Notes under the pieces: model-generated
What the model saw: the letters and a program-made list of their open reading frames with translations, nothing else
Told to the model about the DNA's origin: nothing
Database searches by the model: none
Assembly (NCBI GenBank): GCA_035544835.1
Contig: DASZZV010000408.1
Location: forward strand, 1 to 31,188
DNA from: DASZZV01 sp035544835
GTDB lineage: Bacteria > Acidobacteriota > Thermoanaerobaculia > Gp7-AA8
Direction: 5' to 3'
DNA length: 31,188 bases
Part shown: positions 16,171 through 22,373 of the stretch, piece by piece
Layout: every line of letters starts with the position of its first letter
How positions within the stretch are numbered: position 1 is the first letter of the stretch
Made by a program: the position numbers and the translations under genes

Positions 16171-17174
16171 TGCCGTCGCGTGGGAAGCGCACGCCGCGTC
16201 CTTCGACCGTCGTCCCCGAGGAACCGCTCGCGCTCGGGTCGCTGCTGCCGGTCTACATCGAGCAGCTCCAGGTGAGAAACTACTCGGCACGCTACATCGA
16301 CGGCAACGACTGGATCCTCCGCCAGTTCATCGACTGGTGCGGCGAGCGGGCGATCTCGCGCGCATCCGATGTCACCAAGCCCATCGTCGATCGCTATCAG
16401 CGCTACCTCTACCACTACCGCACCGCCAAGGGGCTGCCTCTGAGCTTCCGCACGCAGCATCAGCATCTCCTGGCTCTTCGCATGTTCTTCCGCTGGATCA
16501 CGCGGAACAACTTCATCCTCTTCAACCCGGCCTCCGAGATCGAGTTGCCGAAGCTCGAGCAGCGCCTTCCCCGTTACGTTCTCACGGCGTCCGAAGCCGA
16601 TGCCGTGCTCGCGCAGTCCGACATCAAGACGCCCATCGGCGTGCGCGATCGCGCCATCCTCGAGATCCTCTACTCGACCGGCATCCGCCGCTCCGAGCTC
16701 ACGCGTCTCTGCATGCACGACCTCGACCCCGAGCGCGGCACGCTGATGATCCGCCAGGGGAAAGGAAAAAAAGATCGCATGGTGCCGATCGGGGAGCGGG
16801 CGATCGCCTGGACTCTCTCTTACCTGCGTGACGTGCGCGCCTCGCTCGTCAGTATCCCCGACGATGGAACGCTCTTCCTCACCTCGACGGGTTACGCGTT
16901 CTCGCCCGACGTCCTCGGTCACATCGTGCGCGAGTACGTGAAGTCGGCCGGCACCGGCAAGACCGGGGCCTGTCATCTCTTCCGCCACACCTGCGCGACC
17001 CTCATGCTCGAAGGGGGCGCCGACATCCGCTTCATCCAGCAGCTCCTCGGGCACGCCTCGCTCGACGCCACCGACATCTACACCCAGGTCTCGATCCAGA
17101 AACTCAAAGAGATCCACGCCGCCACCCACCCATCTTCGAAGCTCGAACGCTCGGCCGGCATCGAGAAGAAGTAG
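16170..17174 (+). CDS. XerC/D-like tyrosine recombinase (integrase)
   Basis: 334 residues. The N-terminal SAM-like core-binding domain spans about 22-115 (LLPVYIEQLQVRNYSARYI...FRWITRNN) and the catalytic domain about 135-315. The catalytic set is complete: Arg173 (STGIRRSEL), Lys in GKGKKDR (198-201), H269-L-F-R272 (HLFRHTCATLM), His295 (LLGHAS) and nucleophile Tyr304 (DIYTQV). The integron-integrase-specific insert is not seen, so this is XerC-like and not IntI. The ATG shares one base with the primase stop (TGATG), indicating coupled translation. It should integrate and excise the element; the candidate right attachment repeat begins 12 bases past its stop. Confidence 0.92.
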   Translation: MPSRGKRTPRPSTVVPEEPLALGSLLPVYIEQLQVRNYSARYIDGNDWILRQFIDWCGERAISRASDVTKPIVDRYQRYLYHYRTAKGLPLSFRTQHQHLLALRMFFRWITRNNFILFNPASEIELPKLEQRLPRYVLTASEADAVLAQSDIKTPIGVRDRAILEILYSTGIRRSELTRLCMHDLDPERGTLMIRQGKGKKDRMVPIGERAIAWTLSYLRDVRASLVSIPDDGTLFLTSTGYAFSPDVLGHIVREYVKSAGTGKTGACHLFRHTCATLMLEGGADIRFIQQLLGHASLDATDIYTQVSIQKLKEIHAATHPSSKLERSAGIEKK

Positions 17175-17186
17175 CCGCTCCGCTCT

Positions 17187-17200
17187 CTTCTCTCTTTAGC
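17187..17200 (+). repeat. Candidate right attachment repeat
   Basis: CTTCTCTCTTTAGC, identical to 12548-12561 and placed directly after the recombinase gene. It continues as TGCTGA, giving the CTTTAGCTGCTGA motif that also occurs twice inside the primase gene. Confidence 0.4.
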
Positions 17201-17223
17201 TGCTGAAGCTCTACACTACCCGC

Positions 17224-17883
17224 ATGCAGACCATGCTCGCGGAGTCCAAACCCGCATCGCCGCACGTCAACACCTTGACGAAAACTCGCGTCGGGGTCTC
17301 GGGACAAAATCGGAGAGCTCGCGTCTGGAAACGCACGGCCCTAAGTCGTTCACCCCGTCAGGGTTGCGGCGACTCTTGTTCGAGAACGGCGTCAGGGTCC
17401 ATTGTTTTCCTCTCCGAAGATCCGCTGCGGTTCCTCGCGGACGCTAACTTCTATCGCTATGGTCTAAACAGTCCCGGAGAGCACACCGATCCAACGGGGG
17501 AACAGGTTGCCCAGGCTGCGGCCACCGGCGCAGTCGTCATTGGGACCGCAGTGACCGGCGTGATTTTGTACCAGTACGTACAACAGCACCCGGAATTGTG
17601 GACCACTCCTTACCCCTTGGGCTTGCCGCACATCGGCAGACCTCATGAGAGCAGAGCCCCCCGTGGGAATCCGCCACGGCGACCTCGACCCGGAGAGAGG
17701 TATCACGTACCGCTCCCACAATCATGCGACCTTCCGACTTTTCCAGGCCCAACTGTCGAGCCGCCTGAACCGCCTGAAGACCCATGCGACGCCTTTGCGA
17801 AGGCTGCACAGGAACTCCCTTTTTGGAGCCCCTATAGAGGTATCCTTTGGACACTCTATCTCGCATGCAAACTAACGCCGTGA
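17224..17883 (+). CDS. Orphan Rhs C-terminal tip (truncated Rhs gene)
   Basis: The frame is open from an ATG at 17224 (219 residues), but only the part from about 17402 is Rhs-like. It opens with FLSEDPLRFLADANFYRYG and HTDPTGE, the last part of the Rhs core with its DPxG cleavage motif, followed by a 127-residue tip. The tip has one hydrophobic helix (ATGAVVIGTAVTGVILYQYV), a Pro/Arg-rich middle and an aromatic end (ELPFWSPYRGILWTLYLAC). No toxin family is recognised. The upstream 58 codons do not look like Rhs and there is no ribosome binding site at 17224, so the piece is probably silent unless joined to a complete Rhs gene. Its first 21 bases of Rhs homology (17407-17427) are identical to 8654-8674 of the full Rhs gene. 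Displaced orphan tips are well known for Rhs and CDI toxins. Confidence 0.75.
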   Translation: MQTMLAESKPASPHVNTLTKTRVGVSGQNRRARVWKRTALSRSPRQGCGDSCSRTASGSIVFLSEDPLRFLADANFYRYGLNSPGEHTDPTGEQVAQAAATGAVVIGTAVTGVILYQYVQQHPELWTTPYPLGLPHIGRPHESRAPRGNPPRRPRPGERYHVPLPQSCDLPTFPGPTVEPPEPPEDPCDAFAKAAQELPFWSPYRGILWTLYLACKLTP

Positions 17884-18500
17884 CTTTGATTATTGCGACC
17901 TTTTTGGCCTTCGGCGCAGCATATCTTGTTTGGGGGGCAGCTCAGTTTTTTGACCTACTTCCCACAGTGAAAGCCGTGCGTGGGAGGAGCATCCCCCCGG
18001 AGTTTTTGAAGAATCCGAGACTTAAGAATATCTTCGTCTCTGCTCTAAAGGGAGAAGCGGCTTCACAATGCGAGTTGGGACTCATGTTTCTCGCGGGGGA
18101 AGTTTTGCCCAAAAATGCGGAAATGGCTGTTCGTTGGCTCCGCCGGGCGGAAAAAAGCGGTTGCGCAGAGGCATCTCATAATCTTGGAGTTGTCTTTGAG
18201 ACTGGTGACGGCGTTACGCCGGATCGTTCAAGGGCCGTGAAGCACTATGAGAAAGCCGCCAAACTAGGTTTTGCTCCCGCCCAATTTAACTTGGGTAATC
18301 TTTTGGTTAACACGTCGCCCAAGAATGTCGACGCACGGTATTTTCGGGAAGGCCTACAATTGCTAGAGACCGCTGCATCACAAGGACATAGAGATGCGGC
18401 TTATAACCTCGGGTGTATATTTGAGTCCATTCTTGGCGACAGCGTAGCGGCGGAGGGTTGGTTTAAGAAGGCGTCTTTACCAGCGGATACTCCAGAGTAG
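17847..18500 (+). CDS. Membrane-anchored Sel1-repeat protein, candidate immunity protein of the orphan tip
   Basis: 217 residues. An N-terminal membrane helix (VTLIIATFLAFGAAYLVWGAAQFF) is followed by Sel1-like repeats from about residue 60: ASQCELGLMFLAGE, AEASHNLGVVFETGDGV, APAQFNLGNLL, RDAAYNLGCIFES, each of the 36-residue TPR-like type. Sel1 proteins are helical solenoids for protein binding and recur as immunity proteins of secreted toxins. I chose the TTG at 17847 because AGAGG (17836-17840) lies six bases ahead; the ATG at 17865 is an alternative. Either way it overlaps the orphan Rhs tip, as toxin-immunity pairs often do. It is AT-richer than the flanking genes, a sign of transfer. 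Binding the tip next door is inferred. Confidence 0.75.
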   Translation: MDTLSRMQTNAVTLIIATFLAFGAAYLVWGAAQFFDLLPTVKAVRGRSIPPEFLKNPRLKNIFVSALKGEAASQCELGLMFLAGEVLPKNAEMAVRWLRRAEKSGCAEASHNLGVVFETGDGVTPDRSRAVKHYEKAAKLGFAPAQFNLGNLLVNTSPKNVDARYFREGLQLLETAASQGHRDAAYNLGCIFESILGDSVAAEGWFKKASLPADTPE

Positions 18501-18544
18501 AGGCCAACCGGGGAAATAGAACGGAAGTAGGGTCAAGTCTCGTC

Positions 18545-18930
18545 CCCTCCGCCCACCACCCGCGCGTCTGGACGTTCAGCGCAAGTGGGGCCGCCTAATA
18601 CGGCGCAGAGTGGACACGGCCTCGCAGTCTGCTGGGTCGTTCGTTCATCGCGAGTACGCCGGCCGCGCCGCACAGCGCGGTATTAGGCGGACTCGTTCCG
18701 CGCGTCTGCCAGTTCCCCCGCCCGACCCGGTCGCAACCACCAGCGTCGCGAGTGCCCGCGGGCCGCGCGTGCTCGGCGTGCCGCCTGCGCGCGCGCCGCT
18801 CCGCGCGGCGAGCGTTCGCTTCCCACCCACCCGGCCCGCCCTCGCTCTCTCCTCGCCGCGCTCCGCTGACGGCCGGCGCTTCCCCCGCCCGCACCCCAGC
18901 GCCGGCCTGGCCCGCTGCTGCACTGGAACC
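18545..18930 (+). repeat. Repeat A, copy 3
   Basis: About 385 bp, same orientation as copy 1 and starting about 45 bases after the Sel1 stop codon. The attC-like hairpin lies at 18593-18688 with outer arms GCCTAAT (18593-18599) and ATTAGGC (18682-18688). The second hairpin uses the CTCGCCGCGCTCCGC arm near 18855. It ends in CACTGGAACC, shortly before the ribosome binding site of the next gene. Confidence 0.75.
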
Positions 18931-18961
18931 GGGTTGAGGCATCATCACCGCAGGAGAATCC

Positions 18962-19383
18962 ATGACACACCCTGACGACTCGTTTCCTCTGTTCGACGAA
19001 TACACCGATGCAGCGGGAGAGGTAAGACGCTTCCGCATCGGTGCCGAAACATTCCCCTCGGCTGGTTACTCGAAGCCACGGAGGTCGATCCTCAGGACGA
19101 GGGATATAGGTTCGAAGCATTCTCCGAATCCAATCCCTTCATCGCTCTCGGCCCACTACGCTCAAAGATCCGCCGCGAGCTCGCGACACGATATCTCGAT
19201 CCCAACGATCCAGAGCCTTCCCTTCTTCACGGCTCGATGCGCGGTCGCATCACCTGGAGCGAACCATCAGGAGTAATACTCGTAGTCGATGGAAGAGAGA
19301 TCACGTTGAAGGATCTCGATCGCATCCTTTCCACAAATGAAGGCTTCGTCTTCGAGCTCGAAATCCGCGACGCATCCGACTGA
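18962..19383 (+). pseudogene. Small conserved hypothetical gene broken by a frameshift
   Basis: The ATG at 18962 has AGGAG (18952-18956) upstream and opens MTHPDDSFPLFDEYTDAAG, continuing to RFRIGAET. In that frame the sequence then becomes disordered. Near 19050 the good coding frame moves: it continues as PLGWLLEATEVDPQDEGYRF, then KIRRELATRYL, HGSMRGRITW and LVVDGREITLKDLDRILST to a TGA at 19381-19383. The shift equals two extra bases (or one missing), around GAAACATTCCCC; removing two bases would give an unbroken protein of about 140 residues. The sequence resembles small uncharacterised proteins I recall from several bacterial phyla, but I cannot name the family with certainty. It could be a recent pseudogene, a sequencing error or, less likely, programmed frameshifting. 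Confidence 0.65.
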
Positions 19384-19970
19384 GTCTTTGTGTCGCGAAC
19401 AAGTAAAGTTGGGGTCACCCAAGTCTTCGCACGCTGCAGAGCACCATCCCGGCTGACCTTCTGTACCGGCTGGAAAGAAGATGGGGGCGGCATTTCAGAG
19501 CCGCGGGACCCCATGAGCCACACCCCCATCCTCACCATCGTACTCTCGATCAAAAAAGAACCCAAGGCTGCTGTCATGGAAAAGGCGAAGCAGGCTTCGC
19601 GTCAGGACGACGTCATCACGCGTTGACGAACGAGCGTTCGAATGGATCAACCGTGACTAGATTTGCCTTCAAATCGACTACAAATCCGATGGTAGACCCT
19701 TCCCTCTCCCCGGCGGGGAGAGAATGCCGCCGCAGCGGCGGTGAGGGGCCGAACGATGACGCTGGTTGAGCGTCGACACAAGAAAACAACAGCCCACACC
19801 GTCGCGCACTCCTACGTGATCGCGAGACTGTCAGGCCCCTCACCCGGCGCTGCGGCGCCACCCTCTCCCCGCCGGGGAGAGGGAAGAGCTCTCGCTCGAT
19901 TTGCGCTCGACTGAAGGTCCGCCCTCGTCCGCAATCATCATCGCTGAATCCTTGATACCCTTCCTCCGCA
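19384..19970. other. Intergenic region with an inverted-repeat element
   Basis: Apart from the palindromic element at 19699-19886 I see no supported gene. A 78-codon frame (19390-19626, GTG start, no ribosome binding site) resembles nothing I know and is judged accidental. No strong promoter for the transporter at 19971 was found. Confidence 0.5.
19699..19886. repeat. MITE-like palindromic element with about 52-bp inverted arms
   Basis: Left arm 19699-19750 (starting CTTCCCTCTCCCCGGCGGGG) is complementary over most of its length to the right arm 19834-19886 (ending CCGGGGAGAGGGAAG). Each arm is itself palindromic (CTCTCCCCGGCGGGGAGAG). The 83-base centre contains no gene. Elements of this CCCTCTCCCC kind are common intergenic repeats in GC-rich bacteria. 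Confidence 0.7.
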
Positions 19971-21461
19971 ATGAGGAAGAGACTCGCCCTGCTTCTCCTG
20001 GCCATCTCGCTACTCGCGCCGAATATCTCTTTTGCCGCAGCCAAAGAGCTTCGCTGGGGTGGTGACGCCGAAGGTGGCGCGCCTTTTGTCGAGGCCGACC
20101 CACGCGATCCTTCCCAGGTTCGAGGCTTCGACGTGGAAGTCGCGACTGAAATTGCGAAAGGTCTTGGTTGGACCCCTCATTTCATTCAGGTGGCCTTTTC
20201 TTCCATCGATCAATCTGTAGCACGAGGCGACTTCGATATCGGCATGAGTGGGGTCGAAGATACGCCGGCACGTCGAGCCGCTCAATCGGTAACGATCCCA
20301 TACTACGAGTTTCAGGAAGTCCTCACGGTCCGCGATGCCGATGCGCAGCGTCTCCGAACATTCAAAGACCTGCGCGGCCGGCGCGTGGGGACGCTCAGTG
20401 GAACCATCGCTTATGAACGTCTGCTCCGGGCTGAGGCCGAAGACGGAATTCAGATCGTGTCGTATGACGATGACGTCCATCCTTACGAAGACCTGCATGA
20501 GGGACGTCTGGACGCCGTGCTGCTAGACAACATCATTGCCGCGCGATCCGTTCGTCGCGTTCCCGGACTCGTCATGCAGCCGACGTCCTTCGAGACCGGC
20601 CATTACGTCGGCGTACTGGCGAAGGAGAACAAGGCTCTTCGCGATCAGGTCAACGCCATTCTGCGGGCGCGCATGAAGGATGGAACGCTGGAAGCCATCT
20701 ATCGGCGGTGGGGAATCTGGGACCAGTATCAGAAGCCATTCTTCAGAGGCGAGTCACCAGTCAGTCAATCGGCGGGTCAAGCCGCAGGTGGAACAGCGCG
20801 GACCGTTCCGGGTATCGCGGAGGCGACGCTCCGTTATCTGCCGGCACTCCTTCGCGCTTCACTCATCACGATCATCCTGTCGACCGCAGCGATGGCGCTG
20901 GCCATCCTCATCGGGATCGGTGTGGCAAGCGGTCGAGTGTACGGTGGACTGCTTCTCCGGACTCTTCTGACCACGTACGTCGAAGTCGTTCGAGGGACTC
21001 CTGTGCTCCTGCAGTTGTTCGTCCTTTATTACGGTCTGTCCGGCGTCATCCGTCTTCCCGCCTTCCTGGCGGCCCTTCTGGGCCTCGGATTGAACTACGC
21101 TGCATACGAAAGCGAAATTTATCGAGGGGCACTCGAGGCTGTCCCGAGGGGTCAACTGGAAGCGGCACGAACGCTTGGCCTGACGGAGCGTCAGGTGCTG
21201 ACGCTGGTCCGAGGCCCACAGGCCTTCCGCCTGGCGCTGGCGCCGATGACCAACGATTTCGTCGCACTCCTGAAGGACTCATCGCTCGTATCGGTGATCA
21301 CCGTCGTCGAGCTGACGAAGCAGACTTCTATTTTCGCCACGAACATCGGAAGCTGGGTCGTTCCCGGGCTGCTCTGCGCGGCGCTCTATCTGGTGCTGTC
21401 CCTTCCCCTCTCGAAGCTCGCCGGATGGCTCGAGACCCGATGGAAGGCGGCCTCGGTATGA
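19971..21461 (+). CDS. Polar amino-acid ABC transporter, substrate-binding protein fused to permease
   Basis: 496 residues joining two usual subunits. A signal peptide (ALLLLAISLLAPNISFAAA) is followed by a family-3 solute-binding domain (about 27-250: RGFDVEVATEIAKGLGW, GDFDIGMSGVEDTPARR, LRGRRVGTLSGTIAYE). A short linker leads to a HisM/GlnP-type permease domain (about 290-490) with five hydrophobic helices and the EAA loop EIYRGALEAVPRGQLEAARTLGL, which contacts the ATPase. It should bind a polar amino acid or related solute in the periplasm and pass it through the inner membrane; the substrate cannot be read from sequence. Such fusions are known in this transporter family. The stop overlaps the ATPase start (ATGA). 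The ATG at 19971 has only a weak ribosome binding site. Confidence 0.92.
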   Translation: MRKRLALLLLAISLLAPNISFAAAKELRWGGDAEGGAPFVEADPRDPSQVRGFDVEVATEIAKGLGWTPHFIQVAFSSIDQSVARGDFDIGMSGVEDTPARRAAQSVTIPYYEFQEVLTVRDADAQRLRTFKDLRGRRVGTLSGTIAYERLLRAEAEDGIQIVSYDDDVHPYEDLHEGRLDAVLLDNIIAARSVRRVPGLVMQPTSFETGHYVGVLAKENKALRDQVNAILRARMKDGTLEAIYRRWGIWDQYQKPFFRGESPVSQSAGQAAGGTARTVPGIAEATLRYLPALLRASLITIILSTAAMALAILIGIGVASGRVYGGLLLRTLLTTYVEVVRGTPVLLQLFVLYYGLSGVIRLPAFLAALLGLGLNYAAYESEIYRGALEAVPRGQLEAARTLGLTERQVLTLVRGPQAFRLALAPMTNDFVALLKDSSLVSVITVVELTKQTSIFATNIGSWVVPGLLCAALYLVLSLPLSKLAGWLETRWKAASV

Positions 21462-22210
21462 GCATTCTGACCATCGAGGGGCTCCGCCTGTCGCGCGGGA
21501 CGCGGGAGGTGCTGCGAGGTGTCGACTTCAACGTGGCGCGTGGAGAGCTCGTCGCTCTGATGGGGTTGTCCGGCGGCGGCAAGACCACGGTGTTGCGGTC
21601 CGTGGCGGCGCTCGAGACATTCAACAGCGGCCGGATCGACATCGATGGCGTGGAGCTTCGTCCCGGAGCAGCGGCGAGTCGGACAACGATCCGAAACCTG
21701 CGCCGCAAGGTCGGTATGGTTTTTCAGCTGCACTATCTCTTCGAGCACCTCACTGCTCTCGGTAACGTGACACTGGCGCCGGTCAACGTTCTGCATGTGA
21801 AACAGGCCGAGGCCGAGACTCGGGCTCTCTCCTTACTGGAGATGCTCGGTGTTGGCGCGCGCGCCAACGCTTATCCGCGCGAGCTCTCGGGAGGAGAAGC
21901 GCAACGCGTCGCCATCGCCCGCGCCATGGCCATGGATCCACCACTCTTACTGATGGATGAGCCGACGGCCTCGCTCGATCCGGCGCGGCGCGGAGAGCTC
22001 GGCGTCACGCTCCGAGAGTTGACCGATCAGGGAAGGACGTTGATCATCACCACGCACGATGACGACTTTGCGCGCGATTTCGCCACGCGCGTCATCATCC
22101 TCGCCGACGGCGAGGTCGTGGAAGAGGGCTTGCCGTCGGAGGTTCTGACCAACCCGCAGCATCCGGCGACGCAGCGCTTGCTGCAAAGTGCCCACAGCGG
22201 ACAAATCTAG
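21458..22210 (+). CDS. Polar amino-acid ABC transporter, ATP-binding protein
   Basis: 250 residues, a complete GlnQ/HisP-type ATPase. Walker A is GLSGGGKTT (36-44), the Q-loop is VFQ (88-90), the signature is LSGGEAQRV (143-151), Walker B is LLLMDEPTASLD (163-174) and the switch His is in TTHDD (His200). It energises the fused transporter encoded directly upstream; the start codon overlaps that gene's stop by four bases (ATGA), so the two subunits are made in step. The frame is open far upstream, but that part is only a shadow of the permease gene. No strong terminator follows on this strand apart from the possibly bidirectional hairpin at 22329-22352. Confidence 0.93.
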   Translation: MSILTIEGLRLSRGTREVLRGVDFNVARGELVALMGLSGGGKTTVLRSVAALETFNSGRIDIDGVELRPGAAASRTTIRNLRRKVGMVFQLHYLFEHLTALGNVTLAPVNVLHVKQAEAETRALSLLEMLGVGARANAYPRELSGGEAQRVAIARAMAMDPPLLLMDEPTASLDPARRGELGVTLRELTDQGRTLIITTHDDDFARDFATRVIILADGEVVEEGLPSEVLTNPQHPATQRLLQSAHSGQI

Positions 22211-22263
22211 AAGGAGCAATCGAAGGCACCGTGCCACGGCGATGGGCGAAGTAGCCGGCATTG

Positions 22264-22293
22264 GCGCGGCCGCCGGCATCTTGCCGGCCGCGC
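22264..22293. repeat. GC-rich palindrome between convergent genes
   Basis: GCGCGGCCG-CCGGC (from 22264) pairs with GCCGGCCGCGC (22283-22293) around ATCTT. A similar GGCCGGCCGCGCTGCA string occurs at 66-80, suggesting a dispersed intergenic repeat of this genome. Confidence 0.45.
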
Positions 22294-22328
22294 TGCACTA
22301 CCGCAGAACCCCCACACGCACAAAAACA

Positions 22329-22352
22329 TTCGGCACCCCGAAAGGTGCCGAA
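22329..22352 (-). terminator. Intrinsic terminator of the TonB-dependent receptor gene
   Basis: TTCGGCACC (22329-22337) and GGTGCCGAA (22344-22352) form a perfect 9-bp stem with a 6-base loop. Read on the minus strand it is followed by TGTTTTTG. It lies 22 bases past the stop of the receptor gene and faces the convergent ABC transporter operon, for which the T-run is lacking. Confidence 0.8.
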
Positions 22353-22373
22353 CAGTGAAGAATGCGAACCTCC

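Larger units (their letters stand above)
12548..17200 (+). mobile_element. Putative integrative element: XRE repressor, primase-ATPase, tyrosine recombinase
   Basis: The boundaries are set by an identical 14-bp direct repeat, CTTCTCTCTTTAGC, at 12548-12561 and 17187-17200. The right copy starts 12 bases after the recombinase stop codon, the usual place of an att site. Inside lie a divergent repressor (12617-13000), a primase fused to a P-loop ATPase (13135-16170) and a coupled XerC-like recombinase (16170-17174). This gene set, control plus replication plus integration and no capsid or conjugation genes, is typical of small integrative elements or satellites. The 14-bp repeat is pyrimidine-rich and short, so the borders are tentative; the gene module itself is clear. 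Confidence 0.5.

Noticed and set aside
9905..18930. Integron cassette array with canonical attC sites
   Set aside because: Outer arms end in ATT/AAT instead of GTT/AAC, copies face both ways, similarity extends far past the hairpin and the recombinase lacks the IntI insert. Kept only as an attC-like fold.
19390..19626. 78-codon frame downstream of the frameshifted gene
   Set aside because: GTG start without ribosome binding site, no recognisable sequence features.
20708..21457. 250-codon upstream extension of the ABC ATPase
   Set aside because: Overlaps the permease in another frame; the ATPase fold begins at the overlapping ATG at 21458.
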